Assembly (NCBI RefSeq): GCF_045920555.1
Contig: NZ_CP174509.1
Span: 2,852,001-2,916,000 of the forward strand
From: Pseudalkalibacillus sp045920555
GTDB lineage: Bacteria > Bacillota > Bacilli > Bacillales > Fictibacillaceae
Direction of reading: 5' to 3'
Length of the DNA stretch: 64,000 nucleotides
In this document: in pieces, positions 53,390-62,850 of the stretch
Numbering within the stretch: the stretch's first letter is position 1
Layout of the letters: the number at the start of each line of letters is the position of its first letter
The notes under the pieces: generated by a model
What the model was told of the DNA's origin: nothing
Databases searched by the model: none
The model's input: the letters and a program-made list of their open reading frames with translations, nothing else
Translations under genes and position numbers: made by a program

Positions 53390-53545
53390 TACATTATCCG
53401 TTCTCCAGAAGATGGTCCAAGAGTGGCTGCTGGATTTATCGGTGAGGATGATCGCGAAGTGTTCTTTGTGATGTGTTTTAATACGAAAAACAGAGTAGGT
53501 GCCGTTCATCGGTGTCATGTAGGTTCAATCAATGCCTGAATGCAC
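53390..53545 (+). pseudogene. Middle fragment of a short RadC-like gene
   Basis: One frame reads IIRSPEDGPRVAAGFIGEDD, REVFFVMCFNTKNRVGAVHR and CHVGSINA, then breaks at about 53537 where the sequence jumps into an M20 peptidase. The JAB metal-binding half is missing. It is complementary in extent to the 27.5-kb fragment, which starts at about this point. Confidence 0.75.
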
Positions 53546-54042
53546 CCGTAATATCCGTTACGAAATTCAATTGCGGCAATGTACTGAACGTCATTCCACA
53601 AACTGTAGAACTTGGTGGAACCATCCGCTCTTTAGACCCCGATAGCCGTATCAAATCGAGGGAATATCTCGAACAGATTATCAAAGGGATTACCGATGCA
53701 CATGGGGCAAATTACGAAATCCAATGGGATCTAGGTTACCCAGCTATCGTAAACCATATCGATGCGGTCAACATCTCAAGAACTGTCGTCGAAGAGGTTT
53801 ATGGAAAAGAAAAAAATTTAATTAATGTCGACAAACCTTTATTCGGGACAGAAGACTTTTCTTCTTTTTCCGAAATCGTTCCTACTTCGATACAGTTCAT
53901 TGGTGTTCATAACAATACGTTCGGAAACGGTTATCCATTACACCACCCTAAATTCAAAATCGATGAAAAAGCGTTACAGTATGGGGTTGATTATTTTGTG
54001 AAGATCGTGGAAAAAACTGAGCGCATGCTGAATGATATGTGA
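53546..54042 (+). pseudogene. C-terminal part of an M20 amidohydrolase gene
   Basis: About 165 residues of M20D dimerisation and C-terminal domains (APVISVTKFNCGNVLNVIPQ, PLFGTEDFSSFSEIV, YPLHHPKFKIDEKALQYGVD), fused in frame order to the end of the radC fragment. The N-terminal metal-binding half is absent. An ATG upstream keeps a frame open, but the product cannot be catalytic. Confidence 0.8.
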
Positions 54043-54138
54043 CCGAAAAATCCTTCAACTTGAAATGGTAAGGAGCCAGCCGTAGATTCCAGGCCAGCTC
54101 CTCACCATTTTTTAGTTCAGTAGATTCGCTACTTTCTA

Positions 54139-54876
54139 CTAGCCTAGATACCCTAATTTTGCAGAAATCCGTTTACCCGTTTCTACAACTTTTTCAATTA
54201 GGAATTCGAGGCGGCTGTCCGTCAGGTTAAAATTGACGAAACTGACGCTTACAGCACCTTCCACTTTACCTGAATGACTCAGGACCGGTACAGCAATAGA
54301 AGATGTCCCCTCCGTTCTTTCCGAATGACTAACTCCATAACCCAATTTCTTCGTTTCACTCAAAGTCTCCCGAAGCTTCGGTCTTTCCTGCTCAGGAAGG
54401 ACTTCCTCGATAATGGTATCCGCTTGTTTTTCGGGCATATTGGCGAGCATTACTCTGTTAGCCGCTCCGATATGCATCGGAATTCGTATTCCAAGTTGAT
54501 CATATACCCGAATTGAACTTTTCTCGGAATCGATCCGTTCGATGATGAGAGCCTCGGTCCCTATAGGCTTGCTGAGATAGACGCTTTCCTCTACTTCGTG
54601 AACAAGCCTTTCTAGTTCGGGTCTTATTTTGCTTACATAATCCATCGTGTCATATACTTGTAGGCCATATTCAAGCCAAACCGTTCCAAGTCCATATAAT
54701 TTCGTCCGCTCGTCTTGCTGGATCATTTCATGCTTGATCATTGATTTCAGCAGGCGGTGCATGGAACTGACGGGAAGTTCGCATTTTTTGGATAGTTCTG
54801 TAATGGATAGCCAGCTCTCCGTTGAATTGGATGCCAGTATTTTTACTACATTCATGGCTCGATCGATTGCTTGCAT
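54139..54876 (-). CDS. IclR family transcriptional regulator
   Basis: 245 residues: N-terminal winged helix (residues 1-65, LSITELSKKCELPVSSMHRL) and the IclR effector-binding domain (SKPIGTEALIIERIDSEKSS, GAANRVMLANMPEKQAD, SIAVPVLSHSGKVEGAVSVS). GGGGGTG precedes the ATG on the minus strand. It is divergent from the DDAH-permease-RocB operon, whose promoter region has an IclR-like inverted repeat, so it probably controls that operon in response to arginine-like compounds. Confidence 0.92.
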   Translation of the reverse strand: MQAIDRAMNVVKILASNSTESWLSITELSKKCELPVSSMHRLLKSMIKHEMIQQDERTKLYGLGTVWLEYGLQVYDTMDYVSKIRPELERLVHEVEESVYLSKPIGTEALIIERIDSEKSSIRVYDQLGIRIPMHIGAANRVMLANMPEKQADTIIEEVLPEQERPKLRETLSETKKLGYGVSHSERTEGTSSIAVPVLSHSGKVEGAVSVSFVNFNLTDSRLEFLIEKVVETGKRISAKLGYLG

Positions 54877-54958
54877 TGGAGCACCCCCCTAATACTCCTA
54901 TTATACCTTTTGTCATTTTCGAAGTAAAAAAACAAATTTACAAACAATTAGAAATATA

Positions 54959-54987
54959 TTGACATCAGTTTATCGGTTCTTTATATT
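54959..54987 (+). promoter_or_regulatory. Sigma-A promoter of the DDAH operon
   Basis: TTGACA (54959-54964), 17-base spacer, TATATT (54982-54987). Confidence 0.78.
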
Positions 54988-55008
54988 AATAATATAAATT
55001 CCTTTATA

Positions 55009-55023
55009 CGGAATAATATTCCG
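55009..55023 (+). promoter_or_regulatory. Putative IclR operator
   Basis: CGGAAT-AAT-ATTCCG, perfect 6-base arms, about 20 bases after the -10 box. It resembles the GGAAAT..ATTTCC type of site bound by IclR/KdgR proteins. A related ATTCCGAT stretch occurs near 60685. Confidence 0.6.
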
Positions 55024-55047
55024 ATCAACGGAAAAAGGGGTGAAGTT

Positions 55048-55920
55048 ATGACGTATTGTTCATCCATGTTCAGATCGTTGGAACGTGTGATTGTAAAGCA
55101 TCCAAAAGAAGCATTCATCAGCCAGGAGAATGTCAGCAAGCAATGGGAATTGTTCAATTATATCGAGGAGCCCGACTTCAATGAAGCACTACGGGAATAT
55201 CAGGATTTCATATTAATTTTGGAAAAGCATGTCCCGCACATCGATTATTTGCCTGCTTCCTCTGAAGTGGGTTTGGATTCCCTCTATGTACATGATCCTG
55301 TTAAGTTCACGAAAGAAGGAGCGATCCTTTTAAAATCTGGGAAACGTTCAAGACAGCATGAAACAGAGTCATACAGAAAATTTCTCGCAGATAAGGATAT
55401 CTCGATAATCGGTGAATTGATAGGAGATGCTGTTGCTGATGGAGGAGACATCGTCTGGCTTGATGATAGGACACTCGTTGTCGGGCGCGGTTACCGTACA
55501 AACGATGAAGCGATTCGCCAGTTAAGGGAAATGACTGCCCATCTTGTCGACGAATTCATTGTGGTCCCTCTTCCACATGACAATGGTGAGGAAGAGTGTC
55601 TCCATCTTATGTCGATAATCAGTATGGTGGATGAAAATCTTGCAGTCGTGTATTCAAGGCTTATGCCCGTATTTTTCAGACAGCTTTTGATCGATCACGG
55701 AATCCGCTTGATCGAGGTACCGGTCGATGAATACGAGAATCTTGGTTGTAATGTACTTGCGTTGGCGCCGCGTGTCTGCGTGATCGTTTCGGGTAACCCT
55801 TCGACAAAACAGCAGCTGATTGACGCGGGAGCTTCGGTTTATGAGTACAATGGATACGAAATCAGCTATAAAGGTACAGGCGGACCGACTTGTCTCACTT
55901 GCCCAGTCGTTCGCAAATAA
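55048..55920 (+). CDS. Dimethylarginine dimethylaminohydrolase-like protein (amidinotransferase superfamily)
   Basis: 290 residues of the arginine-deiminase/DDAH fold. VHDPVKFTKEGAILLKSGK and ADGGDIVWLDDRTLVVGRG give the substrate-binding acidic residues, the EECLHLMS region carries the catalytic His, and GGPTCLTCPVVR holds the nucleophilic Cys at the C-terminus. AAAAGGGG precedes the ATG. Expected products from methylated arginine: citrulline and methylamine or dimethylamine; plain arginine deimination is also possible. It is first in an operon with a second, only distantly related DDAH. Confidence 0.83.
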   Translation: MTYCSSMFRSLERVIVKHPKEAFISQENVSKQWELFNYIEEPDFNEALREYQDFILILEKHVPHIDYLPASSEVGLDSLYVHDPVKFTKEGAILLKSGKRSRQHETESYRKFLADKDISIIGELIGDAVADGGDIVWLDDRTLVVGRGYRTNDEAIRQLREMTAHLVDEFIVVPLPHDNGEEECLHLMSIISMVDENLAVVYSRLMPVFFRQLLIDHGIRLIEVPVDEYENLGCNVLALAPRVCVIVSGNPSTKQQLIDAGASVYEYNGYEISYKGTGGPTCLTCPVVRK

Positions 55921-55940
55921 ACAAATGGAGGAACTCAGTT

Positions 55941-56702
55941 ATGTATAAGAACGTTATTGTCAAGAAACCAGGGAAAAGTTACGTGAATGGTTTGACCACA
56001 TCCGACCTTGGAAAACCCGTTTATGAAAAAGCGTTGGAACAGCATGATGCTTATGTTGAAGCTTTGAAAAAATGCGGTGTTTCCGTTACTTTTTTACCTG
56101 CAAATGAGGAATTTCCGGATTCGACTTTTGTAGAAGATACTGCTGTCCTGACACCGGAATTCGCTGTTATATCAAACCCAGGGGCTGTTTCCCGGAATGG
56201 GGAAACGGGAGAAATCGAAACGGCTCTTAAAAAGTTCTATGATACGTTTCATTACATAAAAACACCCGGGACGCTGGATGGTGGGGATATCCTTCAAATT
56301 GAAGATCATTTCTATATCGGTATTTCCGACCGCACGAATGAAGAGGGTGCACGTCAATTGAAAGAAATCCTAGAGTCGGAAGGCTATAAAGGGAAGATTG
56401 TTCCCTTGCAAAAGTTCTTCCATCTTAAAACAGGTATCTCCTATCTTGGTAAGGAGTTGATTATAGCTGCGGGTGAATTCGTTGACCATCCGGATTTTCA
56501 ACACTATAAAAAAATCACTGTTCCACTTGAAGAAGAATATTCGGCCAACTGTATACGTGTCAATGACTATGTCATCATTCCGAAAGGGTACGAGGAGACG
56601 ATCCGCCAAATCAATGAAGCCGGGTTTGAAACGATTGAACTGGAAATGTCTGAATTTCAGAAACATGACGGCGGTTTAAGCTGCCTATCCTTACGGTTTT
56701 AA
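55941..56702 (+). CDS. Dimethylarginine dimethylaminohydrolase (DDAH)
   Basis: 253 residues, the normal bacterial DDAH length. LPANEEFPDSTFVEDTAVL near residue 50, GTLDGGDILQIEDHFYIGIS near 110, FFHLKTGISYLG with the catalytic His and GGLSCLSLRF with the catalytic Cys at the very end. GGAGG precedes the ATG at 55941, 20 bases after the first DDAH stop. It hydrolyses mono- or dimethylarginine to citrulline and an amine. Two paralogous hydrolases in tandem may split substrates between them. Confidence 0.9.
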   Translation: MYKNVIVKKPGKSYVNGLTTSDLGKPVYEKALEQHDAYVEALKKCGVSVTFLPANEEFPDSTFVEDTAVLTPEFAVISNPGAVSRNGETGEIETALKKFYDTFHYIKTPGTLDGGDILQIEDHFYIGISDRTNEEGARQLKEILESEGYKGKIVPLQKFFHLKTGISYLGKELIIAAGEFVDHPDFQHYKKITVPLEEEYSANCIRVNDYVIIPKGYEETIRQINEAGFETIELEMSEFQKHDGGLSCLSLRF

Positions 56703-56749
56703 GATTGATCAAATATATCTATGTGAGGGGTAGAAAGGTGGGATGAGTT

Positions 56750-58147
56750 TTGTTGGAACAGGTTCAAAAACAGGATGAGTTGGATCAAGGTCAAAAGCAC
56801 AACCAATTAAATCGCGCCATGAAGAGCCGTCATTTGTTTATGCTGTCGCTCGGTGGTGTCATCGGAACGGGGCTGTTTCTAAATGCAGGCTTCACAATCA
56901 ACCAGTCTGGAGCTGGAGGGGCCCTTCTTGCGTACTTGTTCGGTGGGTTGATTTTGTACATGGTCATGGTCTGTCTAGGGGAACTAGCGGTTTATATGCC
57001 CGTAACCGGATCATTTCAGACCTATGCTTCACGGTTCATCAGTCCATCAGTTGGCTTTTCGCTCGGCTGGATGTATTTCGTCGGCTCGGCCGCAACAGCC
57101 GGAGTGGAATTTACAGCAGCCGGCATCCTCATGCAACATTGGTTTCCGGATTCACCTGTTTGGATCTGGTGTGCGATTTTCATTGCTGTTCTGTTTTTAT
57201 TGAATGCATTGACCACCCGTGGCTTTGCCGAGGCTGAATATTGGTTTGCAGGTATAAAGGTTGTTGCTGTCATTTCGTTTCTCATCATTGGTTTTTCGGC
57301 GATTTTTGGAATCATTCCATTAAATGACCGCCCACCCCCCTTTTTTGAAAATTTAGCTCCCTCGGGATTGTTCCCTGCAGGAATTGCAATTGTGTTCATT
57401 ACGATGATGAATGTCATCTTCTCTTATCAAGGTTCTGAACTGCTCGGAATTGCAGCTGGGGAAAGTGAAGAACCGGAAAAAAATATTCCGCGTGCGATCC
57501 GGAATGTATTGATACGGATCATCGTGTTCTACATTGCCTCGATCGTAGTGTTGTCAGCTATTTTCCCTTCATCAGAAGTCGGTCTGCTTGAAAGCCCGTT
57601 CGTGTCGATGATGGAAATTGCCGGTATTCCTTTTGCAGCAGACATCATGAATTTTGTCATTCTGACTGCAATCCTTTCTGTCGGGAACTCTTGTATTTAC
57701 GCATCAACACGCCTTCTTTGGTCGATGGCCCATGAAGGAATGGCACCGAAGATCTTCGGCCGTCTTTCAAAACGGAAAGTTCCGTTCACAGCTTTGGTTT
57801 TTACGATGCTCTTTTCGCTCTTGTCTTTATTGACCAGTTTTATGGAAGCAGATACGGTATTCGTCCTACTCATGTCGATTGCAGGGATAGCCGTTACGAT
57901 TTCGTGGATGGGGATCGCTTTGTCGCAGTTCATGTTCCGCCGGACCTATTTGAAAGAAGGCGGAAAACTGGAGGATTTGAAATTCAAAGTTAAGCTTTAT
58001 CCTTTTGTTCCATTGTTCTGTCTCGCTTTTTGTTCGTTCATTCTCGTATTCTTGGCGTTTGACCCGACGCAGCGTATCGGACTTTTTTATGGAGTAGGAT
58101 TTTTCGTATTTTGTATGCTGTTCTATCGGTTTAAACTTTCTAGATAA
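56750..58147 (+). CDS. Amino acid permease (AAT family, APC superfamily)
   Basis: 465 residues with 12 membrane segments and AAT hallmarks: RAMKSRHLFMLSLGGVIGTG at helix 1, YMPVTGSFQTYASRFISPSV at helix 3 and YQGSELLGIAAGESEEPEKN between helices 5 and 7. A TTG start (56750 or 56753) is supported by AGGTGGGA, and the N-terminal tail length then matches homologues. Position between DDAH and RocB suggests arginine or methylarginine uptake. Confidence 0.88.
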   Translation: MLEQVQKQDELDQGQKHNQLNRAMKSRHLFMLSLGGVIGTGLFLNAGFTINQSGAGGALLAYLFGGLILYMVMVCLGELAVYMPVTGSFQTYASRFISPSVGFSLGWMYFVGSAATAGVEFTAAGILMQHWFPDSPVWIWCAIFIAVLFLLNALTTRGFAEAEYWFAGIKVVAVISFLIIGFSAIFGIIPLNDRPPPFFENLAPSGLFPAGIAIVFITMMNVIFSYQGSELLGIAAGESEEPEKNIPRAIRNVLIRIIVFYIASIVVLSAIFPSSEVGLLESPFVSMMEIAGIPFAADIMNFVILTAILSVGNSCIYASTRLLWSMAHEGMAPKIFGRLSKRKVPFTALVFTMLFSLLSLLTSFMEADTVFVLLMSIAGIAVTISWMGIALSQFMFRRTYLKEGGKLEDLKFKVKLYPFVPLFCLAFCSFILVFLAFDPTQRIGLFYGVGFFVFCMLFYRFKLSR

Positions 58148-58246
58148 ATAAGCACCGAAAAATTTTGCGGATTGCCTCAGTGGCTTGAACAAAGCAGTCC
58201 AATTCAATCATATAGTTGAAAACATTTTAAAGGAGGAGGCATTTGC

Positions 58247-59893
58247 ATGAGTCGATATTTATGGGATACGCCCGATTCACTACGTGCACTGTTATGCGAG
58301 CTTGTCAGCTGGGAAAGTCAGACATTCACGAAAGGGGAGCGAGAATTCGCTTCGAAAGTCCAAGCGAAATTGATGGAACTCGATTATTTCAAAAACAACC
58401 CTGATCAAATTACACTTCATGACGCGGGCTTCGGGCGGGATCTTGTAACGGCTATGTACAAGCGTCCTGACGTAAAGGAAACCATTGTATTGATCAGCCA
58501 TTTTGATACCGTCCAGACCGAAGAATATGGTGATCTTGAGCCGCTTGCGTTCCACCCAGAAGAACTTACAAAAGAACTGTTTAAGCGCAAAGACGACTTA
58601 CCGGTAGAAGTACGTAAAGACCTTGAATCGGGTAAATACCTCTTTGGTCGGGGAACGATGGATATGAAAATGGGGCTGGCACTTCACATGGCCATGATTG
58701 AAAAGGCGAGTGTTGAACAATGGCCAGTCAACCTGCTGCTGGTAACTGTTCCGGATGAAGAAGTCAATTCAGCCGGTATGCGCGCTGCAGTGAAAGAACT
58801 CGTTCTTTTCCGTGAAAAATATGATATCTCTTATAAAATGTTCTTGAATAGTGAACCGACGTTTACACAGGAGCCAGGGGATACAAAGGATTATATTTAT
58901 ACTGGAACGATCGGGAAGATCATGCCAGGTGCACTTTTCTATGGAAAGGAAACGCATGCAGGTGAGCCGATGAAAGGGATTACAGCGAACTACATCGCTT
59001 CTTTCCTTACTCAGCGTATGGAGTGGAATTCGTTGTTCCGTGAATCCGATCTTGGTGAAAGCACACCACTACCTGTGTCGTTGCAGCAAAAGGATCTGAA
59101 AACGCAATATTCGACACAGACACCATACCGTGCCGCAGCGCTCTATAATGTATTCATTTTTAAACGTACTGCTGATGAAGTAATAGATTTATTCGAGCAA
59201 GTTGCACAAGAAGCCGTGGCATCATGCAATTCTGCATACAAAGCTATTTGCGAAAAGGAAAACGTTGAAGGTGTTGGCACTGTACGTACGATTCGGTATG
59301 AAGAACTTATCCATTATGCAGAGAATAAGTTTGGTGCTGAATTCATTGGAAAATTAAAGGAAGAAACGTTTAAAAATACAAGTTGGGATGACCGTGAAAA
59401 ATCGATAAACCTCGTCGATAAGCTGATGATCCAATGCTATGAACTTGCACCAGCTGTCGTCTTGTTTTTCGCACCGCCATATTACCCGGCTGTCAATTCA
59501 TCGAGAGATCCGCTCATAATCAATTCTGTAAAATTGATGAAGGAAGTGGCCAGCCGTTTTAATGTTGAGGTGAATCAAATTCACTATTTCAATGGTATTT
59601 GTGACCTTAGCTATGTCAATTATATCGACGAAGATGATGGCTGGATCACCTATGAAGGGAATACGCCGGTATGGGGTGAAACGTACTGCATTCCATTTAC
59701 CAATATGCTGCAGCTCAATGCTCCAGTTCTCAATGTCGGTCCGTTCGGAAAAGATCCTCACCAACTTACGGAGCGTCTCCATATTAATAGTGCTTTTATC
59801 CAAATGCCCGTCCTGCTTGAGAGCCTGATCAAAAGTATGTTTCCGAATCGGAAGAATGTGAGTGAGCACTCTATGATGAACAAAATTTCTTGA
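58247..59893 (+). CDS. rocB: RocB-like M20 family protein
   Basis: 548 residues, the length of RocB of the Bacillus arginine-utilisation locus. The M20 metal motifs are partly conserved: LISHFDTVQTEEYGDLEPLA, FGRGTMDMKMGLALHMA and VTVPDEEVNSAGMRAAV, followed by a long family-specific C-terminal half (GICDLSYVNYIDEDDGWITY). AAAGGAGG precedes the ATG. RocB's exact reaction is unproven; hydrolysis of an arginine- or citrulline-derived amide is a fair guess. It ends the operon before a strong terminator. Confidence 0.85.
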   Translation: MSRYLWDTPDSLRALLCELVSWESQTFTKGEREFASKVQAKLMELDYFKNNPDQITLHDAGFGRDLVTAMYKRPDVKETIVLISHFDTVQTEEYGDLEPLAFHPEELTKELFKRKDDLPVEVRKDLESGKYLFGRGTMDMKMGLALHMAMIEKASVEQWPVNLLLVTVPDEEVNSAGMRAAVKELVLFREKYDISYKMFLNSEPTFTQEPGDTKDYIYTGTIGKIMPGALFYGKETHAGEPMKGITANYIASFLTQRMEWNSLFRESDLGESTPLPVSLQQKDLKTQYSTQTPYRAAALYNVFIFKRTADEVIDLFEQVAQEAVASCNSAYKAICEKENVEGVGTVRTIRYEELIHYAENKFGAEFIGKLKEETFKNTSWDDREKSINLVDKLMIQCYELAPAVVLFFAPPYYPAVNSSRDPLIINSVKLMKEVASRFNVEVNQIHYFNGICDLSYVNYIDEDDGWITYEGNTPVWGETYCIPFTNMLQLNAPVLNVGPFGKDPHQLTERLHINSAFIQMPVLLESLIKSMFPNRKNVSEHSMMNKIS

Positions 59894-59896
59894 TAT

Positions 59897-59929
59897 AGAG
59901 GAAAGCCTGTCGGGGGCTTTCCTCTTTTT
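59897..59929 (+). terminator. Terminator after rocB
   Basis: AGAGGAAAGCC, short loop, GGCTTTCCTCTTTTT. Confidence 0.92.
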
Positions 59930-60832
59930 CACTAGCCTTTGATTTTATTAGTATCTTTCGCTACCGAAAATAATTACCAAAAAGATTACCAAATACCGCA
60001 CGATAACCATGATGTCACCACATCATTTGCCGCTCGTATTATACGTTGTTCTAACGACTTAGATTACTGGGTAGCTACCAGTGAGAGTTTTTCCCCTTAC
60101 ACGAAGTTTATAAAACTCGTTATATTCTCGACCTATTCAACGGTAAAATTGTTACGTACAGGTAGATAAAGAAATATGTTATTCATAATCCATAATCAGG
60201 CGCGTGCAACAGTTCTGTTATAAATGCTTTGAAGCCTTAAAAACAGGAAGTTTACCAGACTATTTTTACAACGGAGGATAGGAATGATGGAGCCATGTTT
60301 AATCCCATCAATACTCCTGCATGCGTCAGTGCAAATTAACGCTAGAACAAAAAGGGTTTTTTATGGTTGTGTTTTAAACCACTCAAATGTAAACATCTAA
60401 TGAGATTGGATTCAATTTCTATTATCTTTTAGATTTGTAGGAGTGTTTCCATACACTAAAAAAGACTTCTGTTATTGTATTACAAATTTAGTTTTTAAAG
60501 TATCGATCAAATACATCTCTTTGCAACTGGGCGGCCACCCTGATAATTTTTGGTTTTTGTTTATTGGATCAAAGGTGGCCATAAAGGAATAATTAATATT
60601 TTAAGAAAATTCTAAAAATATTGACATGATACGAAAGGATTTTTATACTTTAACAAATCATAATTCCCTTAATTGAAATTAAATTCCGATATACAGAAAT
60701 TCGGACGGCTGTTAGTGATTTAATAAAATAAGATAAAACACTCAAGAATGCTTTTATTTTGCAAGAATATTTAGTGGAAAGAATTAATCAACCAAATCAT
60801 AAACATTTTAGTGTTTTTTGGAGGTGATTGTT
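59930..60832. other. Intergenic region before the PrpR-type activator
   Basis: About 900 bases without a convincing gene. Near its end are the promoter at 60621-60649 and an imperfect repeat around 60685-60705 (CCGATATAC...TTCGG). Open frames in 59939-60170 have no ribosome site and look accidental. Confidence 0.5.
60621..60649 (+). promoter_or_regulatory. Sigma-A promoter of the PrpR-type activator
   Basis: Consensus TTGACA (60621-60626), 17-base spacer, TATACT (60644-60649); leader of about 180 bases. Confidence 0.78.
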
Positions 60833-62764
60833 TTGATAAAAATCAAACTAGTCGTTCCGGTTCAAGGCTATATTACGGACGCTTTTGAAAGATTTGAAGA
60901 GTTCAATCTACTGGAGGAATTGGAGAATACGAGCAGTGGGACCATGAAGATTGAATTAGAGGAAGTGGTGGTTGCTGCTGATCAGATTAGGAATTTGGAT
61001 CTTGATGCAGATGTAGTGATCTCAAGAGGATTGATGACCAAACTTCTGAAGGAATACAACGAATCCATTCCAATCATCGATATCCCGGTACAAGGAATCG
61101 ATCTTATCAGAAGCTTGTATGATAGCAAAACACGTTTTGGAAGTAAAAAAGTAGCTGTCATCGGGGCAATGAATATGATTTATGGTGTGGAAACTCTTGC
61201 GGATATCGTTGATTTACCTATTCGGTCCTATATTTTAAATGATATCGAGTCGTCAGCCAAGTTAGTAGATTCAGCTACCAGTGATGGCTGTGAGGTGGTG
61301 ATAAGTGGACTGAGTACGTGTAAATATGCTGAAGAGTTAGGATTGGGAGCCATTATAGTCGAGACTGGAAAGGAATCATTTCGGCAGGCGTTAATTGAGG
61401 CAAAGAGAGTTGCTCTCGTTAGTAGAAGAGAACAGGAGAAGGCTAAGCGTTACCAAACGATACTTAATCATGCCTATGAGGGAGTTATAGCGGTAGATTT
61501 AAAAGGGAAAATATCTGTATTCAATACGGCGGCTCAGGAAATATTAGCGATTTCAAAGGGTGTATTAATTGGAAATTCAATATACAAGATCGTAAAACAA
61601 GGAAAATTTCGTAACATGCTGCTAAGTGATGATGAATATCAGGAAGATATCGTTGTCTACCAATCCAGTCAATTATCCGTAAAAAAAGTTGGGATCTATT
61701 TGAAAGGCCAAAAAGTCGGGAATATGGTCACGTTTCAAGATGTAACAGGTATTCAAGAGATGGAAGGTAGAATTCGTAAGAAGATTTATTTACGTGGACA
61801 TGTGGCGAAATATACGTTTGATGATATTTTGTTCAGAAGTTCTGCAGTCAAGAAGACGATTGAAACGGCACAACGATATAGTGAAGTGGATTCAAATATC
61901 CTTATTATCGGAGAAACCGGAACAGGTAAGGAAATGTTCGCTCAAAGCATACATAATCACAGTAAGCGGAAAAACAATCCATTTGTAGCCGTGAATTGCG
62001 CTGCGCTTCCCGAAGATTTATTGGAAAGTGAGCTGTTCGGTTATGCTGAAGGAGCTTTCACAGGCGCAATGAAAGGAGGAAAACAGGGATTTTTTGAACT
62101 GGCCCATAGAGGTACGATCTTTTTAGATGAAATCGGGGAAATCTCCCCGAAATTACAAAGCAGACTGCTGCGCGTCCTACAGGAGCGAGAAATAATGCGT
62201 ATCGGTGATGATAAAGTTATCCCGGTTGATGTCAGGATTGTGGCCGCAACGAACAGGAACCTCATTCAAATGGTCAGAAACTATGACTTCCGCGAGGATC
62301 TATATTATCGCCTGAGTGTGCTTGACCTCTTATTGCCCCCTCTCCGTGAACGTAGAGAAGACATTCCGTTATTGATTAATAATTTCATTCAGGAAGGGCT
62401 TTCGGAGCAAAACCAAATTACAATGACGGATGCTGCAATGAAACGATTGAGTGAAGAGAATTGGGAAGGTAATGTTCGCCAATTACAAAATTTCTGTGAA
62501 CGATTAACCGTTCTTTATGAAGACAAAGTTATTGATGTGTACGATATTGAAACGTATTTCTGGGACAAGGGTGAGGAAAAAGTACGGCTCGATCAAGAGT
62601 CGGATGGGGAATTGACATATGATAACAATCTATCCGATCGAGAACGAATTCTCCTGACATTAAAAAGGGTTCACTATAATAAAGGAAAAGCTGCTTCAGA
62701 GCTAGGAATGAGCCGCACAACTTTATGGAGAAAACTAAAGGATTGGGATATTGAAACACAATGA
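60833..62764 (+). CDS. Sigma-54-dependent activator with PrpR_N sensor domain
   Basis: 643 residues: PrpR-type N-terminal ligand domain (residues 1-195, with DADVVISRGLMTKLLKEYNE and PIIDIPVQGIDLIRSLYDSK), a PAS domain (NHAYEGVIAVDLKGKISVFN), AAA+ domain with GETGTGKEMFAQ, GAFTGAMKGG and FLDEIGEI, then a Fis-type HTH (KGKAASELGMSRTTLWRKLK). GGAGGTG fixes the TTG start at 60833. It faces a perfect -24/-12 promoter in front of the next gene. Ligands of such domains are small organic acids. Confidence 0.93.
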   Translation: MIKIKLVVPVQGYITDAFERFEEFNLLEELENTSSGTMKIELEEVVVAADQIRNLDLDADVVISRGLMTKLLKEYNESIPIIDIPVQGIDLIRSLYDSKTRFGSKKVAVIGAMNMIYGVETLADIVDLPIRSYILNDIESSAKLVDSATSDGCEVVISGLSTCKYAEELGLGAIIVETGKESFRQALIEAKRVALVSRREQEKAKRYQTILNHAYEGVIAVDLKGKISVFNTAAQEILAISKGVLIGNSIYKIVKQGKFRNMLLSDDEYQEDIVVYQSSQLSVKKVGIYLKGQKVGNMVTFQDVTGIQEMEGRIRKKIYLRGHVAKYTFDDILFRSSAVKKTIETAQRYSEVDSNILIIGETGTGKEMFAQSIHNHSKRKNNPFVAVNCAALPEDLLESELFGYAEGAFTGAMKGGKQGFFELAHRGTIFLDEIGEISPKLQSRLLRVLQEREIMRIGDDKVIPVDVRIVAATNRNLIQMVRNYDFREDLYYRLSVLDLLLPPLRERREDIPLLINNFIQEGLSEQNQITMTDAAMKRLSEENWEGNVRQLQNFCERLTVLYEDKVIDVYDIETYFWDKGEEKVRLDQESDGELTYDNNLSDRERILLTLKRVHYNKGKAASELGMSRTTLWRKLKDWDIETQ

Positions 62765-62768
62765 ACGA

Positions 62769-62787
62769 ATGAAACACTTTGTTTCAT
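62769..62787 (+). promoter_or_regulatory. Putative enhancer (UAS) for the PrpR-type activator
   Basis: ATGAAACA-CTT-TGTTTCAT, perfect 8-base arms, about 230 bases upstream of the -24/-12 promoter, the usual enhancer distance. A further GAAACGAATTGTT follows. Confidence 0.6.
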
Positions 62788-62815
62788 ATTAGAAACGAAT
62801 TGTTAACCTTATTTG

Positions 62816-62850
62816 CTGACCAATTGGACAACTGGTTGGCTATTTTCTTG
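62816..62850 (+). terminator. Possible terminator of the activator gene
   Basis: GCTGACCAATTG-GA-CAACTGGTTGGC with wobble pairs, followed by TATTTTCTT. It could alternatively be a second enhancer site. Confidence 0.5.

Noticed and set aside
59939..60169. 76-codon frame after rocB
   Set aside because: No ribosome site, no recognisable motif, and it begins right after a terminator without a promoter.
60530..60595. GGCCACC...GGTGGCC inverted repeat as an RNA element
   Set aside because: Seven-base arms with a loop of over 30 bases are weak, and nothing adjacent supports a function.
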